This document shows, piece after piece, positions 1 through 7,074 of a stretch of DNA of 16,390 bases. A program made the position numbers and the translations under genes. Position 1 is the stretch's first letter, and each line of letters starts with the position of its first letter. The DNA comes from JBGYPP01 sp041838515. Lineage in GTDB: Bacteria > Bacillota > Clostridia > Lachnospirales > Lachnospiraceae. The stretch lies in NCBI GenBank assembly GCA_041838515.1, contig JBGYPP010000074.1, forward strand, positions 1-16,390. Direction: 5' to 3'. Under the pieces are notes generated by a model, which saw only the letters and a list, made by a program, of their open reading frames with translations, was not told where the DNA came from and did no database searches.

Positions 1-2064
1 CTTGAATGTGGACCCTGGGGGATACAGTCCCTGGCTTAGGCGGTTGAGCAGGGGAGCGGCCTCGTCCTGGGCCTGCAAATCCGCCCAGTCCTCCAACAGC
101 CTGTTGGGGTCAAAGTCCGGCTTGGACACATAGGCCAAAATGCGGCCGGTCTGCGCTTCGCTGGCCACCAAGACCCCTTTATATGGAGCCATCAATCTCT
201 GGGCCTCCATTTGCAGATCCACATCCAGCGTGGTATACACCCTGTCACCGGGAATTTTTTTGCCCCGAGAGCTATATTCCGCCTTTTGCGCAAAGGGCAG
301 ATGGGAATGGGCCAAATAATAGTTGGCCAAAGCCTCCAGGCCGCTTCTGCCCATATTTTGGTATCCCACGCTATGGGCAAAGGCGCGGCCATAGGGGTAA
401 TACCGCAGGACCTCCTGTCCCAGCGCCAGCTCCGGCAAATCTTCCAGAGCCAAATCCCCTTCCGGCAGCGCCTGTCCCTGGGGCCATGAGGCGGCCAGTA
501 CCCGGCCCTGTCTGTCCAATATTGGCCCTCTGGCATTTTGCTCCATGATTTGCTGGGTCCGCGCATTGTAATCGTGGTTAAACATGGCCACTTGGCTGGT
601 AAGGACAAAATGTGTCAGATATATACCCATGGAAGCGAACAGGGCGAAAAAAATGCCGGTGGATATATAGGCCTGGGGAGGCAGAGGGTCTTGGGGAGGG
701 CATCCATGGTAGACCTCTCCCCGTTTTTGGTATACGCCGGCCACCACAAAGGCCATCATCATGCTGGACATGAGGGAAGAGCCGCCGTAGCTTACAAAGG
801 GCAGAGTAATGCCGGTCAGAGGGATGAATTTGATACCGCCGCCTATGGTCAAAAAGGCCTGAAAGGCCAGGGAGAGCCCCACGGCCATGGACAGCAGGCT
901 GTAAAATCTGTCGCCGGTGCGCCGGCCCAGCATATGGGTCTGCGCATAGAGCAGAAAAAAGAGCAGCAGCAGCGCCAGACAGGATAGAAGGCCCCATTCC
1001 TCAGCCAGGGCGGAAAAGATAAAATCCGCTTCCACATAAGGTATGGCCTTTGCCGCCCCCCGGCCTGCTCCCTGTCCGAACAACCCGCCATTGCCCAGGG
1101 CAAACATGGATTGGGCGATCTGGTATCCGCCCCTGTCCACATCCGTCCATGGGTTTAGCCAGGCGGATACCCTGATCTGCACATGGGAGAAGATTTTGTA
1201 GGCGGCTGCAGAGGCGGAGGCCCCCAGCAGCAGGCCCAGGACGCCATAGATCCACCGGCCGGTGGCCATGACCACAACGCCGCAAACCAGAGCATAAAAT
1301 ACCAGGGCCGTACCCAGGTCCCGGGAGAGGGCCAGCAGGCCCACCGCTCCGGCTCCGTATACGGCTGTCCACAGCAGGCCGCGCCAGCCGGCCCCCCGGC
1401 CCTTCCACAGCAGGGAGGCGAGGAGAAATACCAGCGCCAATTTGGCAAATTCCGAGGGTTGAAAGTAAAACAAGCCCAGGCCCAAACGGATCTTGGATCC
1501 GTTGGTGGCATGGCCTAGGAGCCAGACCCCAGCCAGTGAGATCCAAATCCAAAGGCCGTAGGCATGGGAGAGATGGCGGAGAAAAGACAGACGGCACAGA
1601 AGCTGGGGAACGCCCATGGCCAGCACAAAGGCCAGCAGCAAAAAGGCCCATTGCCTAAAACTTTTATACGAGAGCAAGCCCCTCTCCCCTCCCAGGGAAA
1701 ATCCGTCCAAGGAGGCCAATAGTTGCAGGCCTATGCCCAGAAGCAGGGAAATATTTCGCAGAAACAAAGGCGGCATATAGGAATAAGCCAGGCCGGGCCC
1801 ATGCGCTATGGCCAGCAGGAGGACATAGGACATGGCAAAGTACAGCAGGAGGGATATGTCTCCCCGCAGCAAGGCCAGGGGGACAAAGGAGCAGAACAAA
1901 ACCAGAGCCTGCAGCGCATCCAACAGTATATATGTCCACTGTCGGGACTGGCCCAGCACATCAGTTTGCCAAAAAATCCACAAGGATAACAGGGCATATG
2001 CCGCCATCCCTATAGAACTGCCATATTTGCCAAATTCCAGAACATATTCCTTTAGCAATGCCAT
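1..2064 (-). CDS. SEDS peptidoglycan glycosyltransferase fused to class B penicillin-binding protein (partial, C-terminus outside window)
   Basis: One frame stays open for 688 codons from ATG at 2064 to the window edge. Residues 1-445 form a polytopic SEDS (FtsW/RodA/SpoVE) protein that would polymerise lipid II outside the membrane. Marks are QPSEFAK (202-208), DLGTAL (249-254), RVSAWLNPWTD (298-308) and PLTGITLPFVSYGGSS (415-430). D308 aligns with the essential Asp of E. coli FtsW/RodA. A short linker (446-468) leads to another membrane helix (469-488). A class B PBP follows: GPILDRQGRVLA (513-524), VYTTLDVDLQ (609-618) and YPPGSTFK (681-688), whose Ser685 would be the acylated serine. About 160 residues separate GPILDR from SxxK, a short pedestal like that of actinobacterial PbpA. 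The start lies one nucleotide after the U32 stop, with AGGG at 2071-2074. No in-frame ATG, GTG or TTG lies between the SEDS end and the PBP helix, so two overlapping genes are unlikely. The remaining transpeptidase motifs are off-window. Confidence 0.9.
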   Translation of the reverse strand, partial: MALLKEYVLEFGKYGSSIGMAAYALLSLWIFWQTDVLGQSRQWTYILLDALQALVLFCSFVPLALLRGDISLLLYFAMSYVLLLAIAHGPGLAYSYMPPLFLRNISLLLGIGLQLLASLDGFSLGGERGLLSYKSFRQWAFLLLAFVLAMGVPQLLCRLSFLRHLSHAYGLWIWISLAGVWLLGHATNGSKIRLGLGLFYFQPSEFAKLALVFLLASLLWKGRGAGWRGLLWTAVYGAGAVGLLALSRDLGTALVFYALVCGVVVMATGRWIYGVLGLLLGASASAAAYKIFSHVQIRVSAWLNPWTDVDRGGYQIAQSMFALGNGGLFGQGAGRGAAKAIPYVEADFIFSALAEEWGLLSCLALLLLFFLLYAQTHMLGRRTGDRFYSLLSMAVGLSLAFQAFLTIGGGIKFIPLTGITLPFVSYGGSSLMSSMMMAFVVAGVYQKRGEVYHGCPPQDPLPPQAYISTGIFFALFASMGIYLTHFVLTSQVAMFNHDYNARTQQIMEQNARGPILDRQGRVLAASWPQGQALPEGDLALEDLPELALGQEVLRYYPYGRAFAHSVGYQNMGRSGLEALANYYLAHSHLPFAQKAEYSSRGKKIPGDRVYTTLDVDLQMEAQRLMAPYKGVLVASEAQTGRILAYVSKPDFDPNRLLEDWADLQAQDEAAPLLNRLSQGLYPPGSTFK

Positions 2065-2065
2065 T

Positions 2066-4459
2066 CTAAGCCCTATCCTGCCTTTCCATTCCCTGCTTCT
2101 CGTGACCAGTTGTGTATTCCCAGTCCGGAGGGGCCGGCTCTGCCGGATGGCATGCCAGCCGGCCAAAATACTCCAGCACAACGCCCATGGCGGCGCCGTC
2201 CTCTATGGTGAAATCCAGCAACAGATTGGCCCTCTCCCTCCAACGCCCTACATAGGCATGGAGGCTTAATGGCAGGGGATTGTATAAAATATTCATACAA
2301 TGGCGGCAATTGGTGACCAAAGGCAGCTTCTTCCCCTTCCGGTCTGTTAATCGCCAGGATTCCCGGAGAAATTTTTTGCATCCGAGGCCGGATTTGATGG
2401 CGCAACTGGCGCTGATCATCATGGGAATATGGCCGTAGACCATTTTTTCCAAATCCACTGCCGGATGCGAGGCTGCCAGGTCACGGCTCTGGCCGTAGCC
2501 TAACTCCAGGGGCAGACTCAGAGTCTGGGCCTTTTCAGCCCAAAAGCCCAGGGACAGGCTGTTCCAGATGTAAATGGAGGGGCCGGCGGATATGGCCCGT
2601 CCGTATCCCTTCTCTTCCAAAAAACCCCAACCCTCCAGATCCTGTACCTGGCAGCCGGAGAATACTGGGCTGCGCAGCGCTTCCCAACAAAGCTCCAGAT
2701 AATCCGCATCATAAGCCCGCAATATCGGGGGCAGGCTCAAAAAGCACTGGGGCGCAGGCCGCCCCTCTAGGGCAAAACCCTGCATGCGTTCTGCCCACAA
2801 GGTCTCCAACCGGCTTATCCTCTCCCCCAGCAGCCTTTGGGCCTCTCCATCTGCCGTACATCCTCCGCCCACCAGCAGATCCCCATGGATATAGAGGCGG
2901 TCTACAGCTTGCAGCCAGGCCGGATGGGCCAATAGCGCCTCCCACTGCGCAGTTCTCTGTATCCGCAGCCGCAACCGCCCTCTGGGCGCAGGGGGCTTCG
3001 GCCCTGCCGCGCCGAGTAGAGAGCCTGGGCCGGCGAAGATTTCTCCGCCGGCATCCTCTGCCGTGGAAAGGGGGGGTGTCCTTTCTTCGGGCAGTCCACT
3101 GGCCGATACTCCCGCCTTGGCTGCATACTCGGCCAGCAGTGCCTCTTCCATCCGCTCTATGGCCATGCGTCTCAGCGCATTTAAGCCTTGCAGGGAATAG
3201 AAGCAGCTGCCCTCCAGGTGTATGTCCATATGGCCCAAGGAAAAAATGCTCTCTCCCAGTTTTTGTAACTGTTTTTCTATGTTCTGGGCGTCCAAAGGGC
3301 GGCTCTGGGCAGGCTGCACCAGCTCCCCTAGGGCCTCAGCATATATGCCCTGGCAGCCCACACGCAGCCTGGCCCTCTGGCCGGGGGCAAAATAGGCCTC
3401 CATATCCAGGATTTTTCGGGGTTTATAGGATACAAACTCCTCCTCCAGGCGCAGGGCTAGCTCCGGATCGGGACTTTGGGAGGAGGGTTGATCCAGCGTC
3501 ATGGGCTGGGCATTGTAATGCTCCTCCCCCTGGGGGAAAAAATATCCTCCGCCGGCTCCCGGCCGCAGATACAGGCTGCGCAAATCCTCCAAATCCTGCC
3601 TGTCTATAAGGTACTCCCTATTCCATAAGCCGGCCAGCTCACGGCTCTCCCCAGGCCAGCCCCCCAGCCTCTCATGTAGAGTATTGCACATTTTTATATA
3701 TTTTTGGTAAATTTTGCTGGTTCCGGCGGCATAGGCCGGTTTTTTCATACGACCCTCTATCTTAAAGGCGGATATGCCCCTTTCCAGCAGGCGGGGTAAA
3801 AATTCCAGGGAACACAGATCCTTTAGGCTGAGCCTGTGCAAAGCCCCTTCTCCCTCCAGACCATAGGCCAGGCGGCAAGGGCCGGCGCAGGATCCCCTGT
3901 TGCCGCTGCGCCCTCCCAAAAAAGAGGAGTACAGGCAACGGCCGGAATAGGCATAGCACATGGCGCCGTGTATAAAGACCTCCAGATCCAGTCCGGGGGC
4001 AGCATGCTGTATCTGCTCTATCTCCTCCAGGCGCAGCTCCCGGGCCGGCACTGCCCTGTCAAAGCCCCAGCGTTCCAGACAACGGGCGCTATAGGGGCCG
4101 GAGAGGGACATCTGGGTGGAGGCATGGACCTCCAGGCCGGGCAGACGGCTACGGCAAAGACTGAACAGGGCCATATCCTGGACTATGACTCCATCCAGGC
4201 CGGCCCGGGCCAGAAAACATATCTCTTCTATGGCCTCCTCCCACTCCCCGTCCATCAGCAATACATTGGAGGTATAATACACCTTCCTGCCCCATAGATG
4301 GGCATAGCGTATACATGCGGCCAGCTGCTCCTGGGAAAAATTGGCCGCATAAGCCCTGGCGCTGTATTTTTTTCCGCCCAGATAGACTGCGTCGGCTCCG
4401 GCGTGTACGGCGCCATAAAATGCCTCTAAACTGCCAGCCGGGGCCAACAACTCAACCAT
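2066..4459 (-). CDS. U32 family protein (RlhA/YhbU-like, with DUF3656-type C-terminal part)
   Basis: 797 residues. The N-terminus (VELLAPAGSLEAFYGAVHAG) is the classic U32 opening. The family signature is at 160-180, with EVFIHGAMC, then C175, then GNRGSCAGPC at 187-195. Candidate iron-sulfur ligands are C168, C175, C191 or C195, and perhaps C216. U32 proteins are annotated as peptidases, but characterised members (RlhA, TrhP, UbiU/V) are Fe-S proteins for RNA or quinone hydroxylation, so RNA hydroxylation is the better guess. It is longer than E. coli RlhA (653 residues). A low-complexity stretch near 450-500 precedes a C-terminal part with a second cysteine set (C686, C694, C718, C721). The ATG at 4459 follows GGAAAGG at 4471-4477, which overlaps the zapA stop. 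A U32 gene next to zapA and ruvB is a familiar clostridial order. The family is secure; the substrate is not. Confidence 0.93.
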   Translation of the reverse strand: MVELLAPAGSLEAFYGAVHAGADAVYLGGKKYSARAYAANFSQEQLAACIRYAHLWGRKVYYTSNVLLMDGEWEEAIEEICFLARAGLDGVIVQDMALFSLCRSRLPGLEVHASTQMSLSGPYSARCLERWGFDRAVPARELRLEEIEQIQHAAPGLDLEVFIHGAMCYAYSGRCLYSSFLGGRSGNRGSCAGPCRLAYGLEGEGALHRLSLKDLCSLEFLPRLLERGISAFKIEGRMKKPAYAAGTSKIYQKYIKMCNTLHERLGGWPGESRELAGLWNREYLIDRQDLEDLRSLYLRPGAGGGYFFPQGEEHYNAQPMTLDQPSSQSPDPELALRLEEEFVSYKPRKILDMEAYFAPGQRARLRVGCQGIYAEALGELVQPAQSRPLDAQNIEKQLQKLGESIFSLGHMDIHLEGSCFYSLQGLNALRRMAIERMEEALLAEYAAKAGVSASGLPEERTPPLSTAEDAGGEIFAGPGSLLGAAGPKPPAPRGRLRLRIQRTAQWEALLAHPAWLQAVDRLYIHGDLLVGGGCTADGEAQRLLGERISRLETLWAERMQGFALEGRPAPQCFLSLPPILRAYDADYLELCWEALRSPVFSGCQVQDLEGWGFLEEKGYGRAISAGPSIYIWNSLSLGFWAEKAQTLSLPLELGYGQSRDLAASHPAVDLEKMVYGHIPMMISASCAIKSGLGCKKFLRESWRLTDRKGKKLPLVTNCRHCMNILYNPLPLSLHAYVGRWRERANLLLDFTIEDGAAMGVVLEYFGRLACHPAEPAPPDWEYTTGHEKQGMERQDRA

Positions 4460-4476
4460 GAAAAATACCGCCTTTC

Positions 4477-5253
4477 CTAGGTACGTCTGGATTTGGAGCG
4501 CTTTTGCGCCTTGGATGCCCTATCCCCCGGCTTTCGGGCGGCTTCCGTTTTGCCCTCCGGTTCCCGGCCGCTCTCACTGTCCTCTCTCCTCTCGCAGGCT
4601 CCATGACCGGACTCTCCGGCATCGACTTGGACCGGCTTGCTGTCCGCCTCCTCACAGGCTTTCTCCGAGGATTCCATTCCATCCTCCGCCCGGGGTACGG
4701 CCTCCTCCGGGGTGGCAGGCGTAGGCAGCTCCTCTTCAAATGCTGCTCCCGGCTCCGAGGTTCGCCGGTCCTCGCCTGGCGCTTGGTCAGGCTCTGCCTC
4801 CGGAGCTGCGCCCACTGCCATTGGCGGGGCAAACTCCTCTATGGTCATCTGTCCATCCGCCTGATCTGCCGACTCCTCCCGTACCGCCCTGCCTGCCAGC
4901 GGAGCAGCCTCCCGGGGCAGGGCTCCGCCCCGCATCTGCCATTCCACCAGTTGATGGCGGAGTTGTCGGATTTTGTCCTCGGATTTTTGCAATTCCTCTT
5001 GTAATTCCTTGTATTTCTGACGGGACTGGAACAAGTCGTCGGCTATATTCAATTGTATAAGGAGGTTTTGGTTCTCCGGGCTTTGCTTCTTGAATGAGCG
5101 GAAAGCCCTGCACTCCTCCCATTTGCCGTTGAGATAGGCCGCCAGAGCCTGGGTGTATTGCTGATCCTGGGCTCCAGATACTGTCAGTGTCTTGCCCTGC
5201 AGCTGTATGGTGCTGTCCAATCTCTGTTGTCCGTCTTCCCTTTTCTGCTCCAT
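4477..5253 (-). CDS. zapA: Cell division protein ZapA with long disordered tail
   Basis: 258 residues from ATG 5253, which has a purine-rich AAAGGGGGG site at 5257-5265. Residues 11-100 match ZapA: a beta-strand segment IQLQGKTLTVSGAQDQQYTQ, then AAYLNGKWEEC, then a helix running into a coiled coil (QSRQKYKELQEELQKSEDKIRQ). ZapA binds and bundles FtsZ at the division ring. Typical ZapA is 85-110 residues. Here residues 110-235 are acidic, Glu/Pro/Ala-rich and probably disordered, and 236-258 are strongly basic (ending KRSKSRRT). An ATG at 5346 would add 31 residues (MISCQILIYF...) without a ZapA-like sequence, so I reject that start. The gene lies 111 bp after ruvB and 17 bp before the U32 gene. 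The tail might recruit partners; this is inference. Identity is good for the N-terminal domain only. Confidence 0.85.
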   Translation of the reverse strand: MEQKREDGQQRLDSTIQLQGKTLTVSGAQDQQYTQALAAYLNGKWEECRAFRSFKKQSPENQNLLIQLNIADDLFQSRQKYKELQEELQKSEDKIRQLRHQLVEWQMRGGALPREAAPLAGRAVREESADQADGQMTIEEFAPPMAVGAAPEAEPDQAPGEDRRTSEPGAAFEEELPTPATPEEAVPRAEDGMESSEKACEEADSKPVQVDAGESGHGACERREDSESGREPEGKTEAARKPGDRASKAQKRSKSRRT

Positions 5254-5364
5254 ATGCCCCCCTTTCCCGGCCTCTGCCCGCCGGTTTGCCGGTCTGCAAA
5301 TTGACAAGAAATTGGCAAAATAGATCAAAATTTGACAAGAAATCATCAGTTCTTCCCTGCCCTA
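5254..5364. other. ruvB-zapA intergenic gap, AT-rich
   Basis: This gap of 111 bp is the largest inside the second operon. It is much more AT-rich than its flanks in the part 5296-5345. It contains the 12-bp direct repeat listed separately and the 11-bp imperfect palindrome TCAAAATTTGA at 5325-5335. I found no convincing -35/-10 pair on the minus strand and no terminator-like hairpin followed by a T-run. It may hold a regulatory site for zapA and the genes after it, or it may only be a spacer. Confidence 0.5.
5301..5343. repeat. 12-bp direct repeat TTGACAAGAAAT, two copies 31 bp apart
   Basis: Perfect copies of TTGACAAGAAAT lie at 5301-5312 and 5332-5343 on the plus strand (ATTTCTTGTCAA when read toward zapA). 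The 31-bp period is close to three turns of B-DNA, so both copies would face the same side of the helix, as expected for cooperative protein binding. There are only two copies and the function is unknown. Confidence 0.7.
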
Positions 5365-6366
5365 TCAGGAGCTAGGGATTTTCAGCCCCAGATGCCTGTA
5401 GGCTGCTTCTAAGGCCACCCTGCCTCTGGGCGTGCGTTGCAACAGGCCATGCTGTATCATATATGGCTCGTGTACCTCCTCTATGGTGCCGGCATCTTCT
5501 CCTATGGCGGCGGAGATGGTGTCCAGACCCACCGGTCCGCCCCCAAACAGCTGAATAATGGCGGTTAAGAGTTTGCGGTCTATGGGATCCAAGCCCAGCC
5601 TGTCCACATCCATAAAATCCAAAGCCTGGGCGGCCACCTCCCGGGAAATATGGCCATCATAGCGGACCTGGGCATAGTCCCGCACCCGTTTCAAAATCCG
5701 GTTGGCCAGTCTGGGCGTTCCCCGGCTGCGCCTGGCCATCTCCGCTGCCGCCTCCCTGTCCATGGAGAGAGCCAAGATCCGAGCTGAGTGCAGCAAGACC
5801 TGTTCCAATTCCTCCGGGGAGTAGAATTCCATATGGTGTATCAGGCCAAAGCGGTCCCGCAGCGGGGAGGACAATAACCCGGCACGGGTGGTGGCGCCCA
5901 CCAGTGTAAAGCGGGGCAGGTCCAACCGCATGGACCGGGCAGAGCTGCCCTTGCCCAGCAGAATATCTATGCAAAAATCCTCCATGGCGGGGTATAACAC
6001 CTCCTCCACCTGGCGGCTCAGTCTGTGTATTTCATCCACAAACAGCAGATCACCCGGTTCCAGATTGTTCAGTATGGCCGCCATCTCTCCCGGCCTCTCT
6101 ATGGCCGGACCGGTGGTAATGCGCAAATTGCCGCCCATCTCCTTGGCTATAATGGAGGCCATGGTGGTCTTGCCCAGCCCGGGAGGTCCGTAGAATAGGA
6201 TATGGTCCAGAGGTTCCCGGCGGCGTTTGGCGGCTTCTATGGCTATGGACACGTTCTCCTTGACCTTGGCCTGGCCTATATATTCCTCCAGCCGCTGGGG
6301 GCGCAGGGATCCCTCCAAGGCGGCATCCTCCCCCGTCAGCGCTGTTTCTATCAATCTCTTAGGCAT
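5365..6366 (-). CDS. ruvB: Holliday junction branch migration ATPase RuvB
   Basis: 333 residues, full length for RuvB. It is an AAA+ hexameric motor that drives branch migration of Holliday junctions held by RuvA. Visible elements are LRPQRLEEYIGQ (21-32), Walker A GPPGLGKT (60-67), Walker B LLFVDEIH (107-114), sensor 1 GATTR (157-161) with the arginine-finger region SSPLRDRFG, the sensor 2 segment GTPRLANRILKRVRDYA, and a winged-helix C-terminus with EEVHEPYMIQHGLLQRTPRGR-like sequence. The ATG at 6366 has GGGGAG just upstream, directly after the ruvA stop. The TGA stop is followed at once by an in-frame TAG. Nothing is missing. Confidence 0.98.
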   Translation of the reverse strand: MPKRLIETALTGEDAALEGSLRPQRLEEYIGQAKVKENVSIAIEAAKRRREPLDHILFYGPPGLGKTTMASIIAKEMGGNLRITTGPAIERPGEMAAILNNLEPGDLLFVDEIHRLSRQVEEVLYPAMEDFCIDILLGKGSSARSMRLDLPRFTLVGATTRAGLLSSPLRDRFGLIHHMEFYSPEELEQVLLHSARILALSMDREAAAEMARRSRGTPRLANRILKRVRDYAQVRYDGHISREVAAQALDFMDVDRLGLDPIDRKLLTAIIQLFGGGPVGLDTISAAIGEDAGTIEEVHEPYMIQHGLLQRTPRGRVALEAAYRHLGLKIPSS

Positions 6367-6375
6367 AAGCTCCCC

Positions 6376-6960
6376 TTACAACAAAAGCCGCAAGGCCTGC
6401 CTGAGCAGGGCCTCGCTCTCCATATCCTCCGGCAGGCCGGACAGGGCTTTCCAAGCCTCTGCGCGTCCGTATCCCAGGGCCATCAAGGCCTCCAAGGCCT
6501 CCTGCTTGGCGGGGGGCGCCTCCGGGGTTACAGCCGGCTCTCCGGCCATAGGCACATCCAGGGAGAGTTTGCCCCTCAGCTCCAGTGCCAGTCTGGCGGC
6601 AATTTTTTTGCCTATGCCGGGCGCCTTGGCCAGGGCGGCCACATCCCCGCAGGCCAAGGCCAGCCTCAGGCCCTGGCCTCCCAGCGCATCCAGCAGCGCC
6701 AGCGCGGCTTTTGGGCCTATTCCGGATACGCCCAGCAATAATTGAAACAACTCCAAATGGCCCGGATCCGCAAATCCATATAAGGCCAGCGCATCCTCAC
6801 GCACATAGGTATAAGTGTGGAGCAGGACTTCCTCTCCCAGCGCCGGCATTGCCGCCAAGGTCTGGCCGCCCACCCGCAGACGGTATCCTATGCCTCCAAC
6901 CTCCAAGACCAGAGCCTGATCCTCTGTCCGCGCCAATATTCCCCGTATATATGCATACAT
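6376..6960 (-). CDS. ruvA: Holliday junction DNA-binding protein RuvA
   Basis: 194 residues from ATG 6960. RuvA tetramers bind four-way junctions and load RuvB. The N-terminal OB-fold begins MYAYIRGILA. Two helix-hairpin-helix motifs follow, LLGVSGIGPKAALALL (75-90) and KAPGIGKKIAARLALELRG (112-130). A proline-rich linker (about 138-152) then leads to the RuvB-contacting domain III (ALEALMALGYGRAEAWKAL, 155-173). An in-frame TTG at 6966 is possible but lies only 2 nt from the GGGGGAG Shine-Dalgarno, whereas ATG 6960 has an 8-nt spacing, so I chose the ATG. It is the first gene of the second transcription group and has its own promoter upstream. Confidence 0.97.
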   Translation of the reverse strand: MYAYIRGILARTEDQALVLEVGGIGYRLRVGGQTLAAMPALGEEVLLHTYTYVREDALALYGFADPGHLELFQLLLGVSGIGPKAALALLDALGGQGLRLALACGDVAALAKAPGIGKKIAARLALELRGKLSLDVPMAGEPAVTPEAPPAKQEALEALMALGYGRAEAWKALSGLPEDMESEALLRQALRLLL

Positions 6961-6968
6961 AGGCAATT

Positions 6969-6975
6969 CTCCCCC
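6969..6975 (-). promoter_or_regulatory. ruvA ribosome binding site, decides the start
   Basis: GGGGGAG is followed by 8 nt and ATG at 6960. It is too close to the alternative TTG at 6966, which supports the 194-residue form of RuvA. Confidence 0.75.
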
Positions 6976-6993
6976 ATGGCCATCTTTACCCTT

Positions 6994-7022
6994 ACTATAA
7001 CAAATCCAAACATATGTTTCAA
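6994..7022 (-). promoter_or_regulatory. Sigma-A type promoter for the ruvA-ruvB-zapA-U32-SEDS/PBP operon
   Basis: The -35 TTGAAA (7022-7017) is followed by a 17-bp spacer and the -10 TATAGT (6999-6994). TG at 7002-7001 gives an extended -10 (TGTTATAGT). Each hexamer differs from the consensus at one position. Transcription would start near 6987, leaving a leader of about 27 nt before the ruvA ATG. It lies in the only sizeable gap upstream of ruvA. I see no strong terminator for the preceding operon, so read-through is possible. Confidence 0.75.
7007..7020 (-). promoter_or_regulatory. Putative LexA (DinR) operator at ruvAB promoter
   Basis: GAAACATATGTTTG contains the perfect 12-bp palindrome AAACATATGTTT (7019-7008). 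Against the B. subtilis DinR/LexA consensus CGAACRNRYGTTYG it matches 12 of 14 positions by my alignment, and the right arm (YGTTYG) is complete. It overlaps the -35 hexamer and the spacer, where a repressor would block polymerase. ruvAB is an SOS gene pair in many bacteria. The lexA gene is not in the window, so the exact box of this organism is unknown. Confidence 0.6.
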
Positions 7023-7074
7023 GGGCGGGAGGTTTTTTTCTCCCTTTTTCAGAAATCTCTGGGGAAACGCCTGT

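Noticed and set aside
5301..5335. TTGACA hexamers on the plus strand as promoters
   Set aside because: No acceptable -10 hexamer lies 16-18 bp downstream, and there is no plus-strand gene to serve.
5254..5346. ZapA start at 5346
   Set aside because: The added 31 residues are hydrophobic and unlike ZapA, whereas ATG 5253 has a good purine-rich ribosome site.
7023..7052. Hairpin GGGAG / CTCCC with a run of A or T as possible terminator after the SGNH gene
   Set aside because: On the minus strand the homopolymer is in the loop and is A-rich, with no U-run after the stem. It looks a little more terminator-like on the plus strand, but nothing is transcribed that way.
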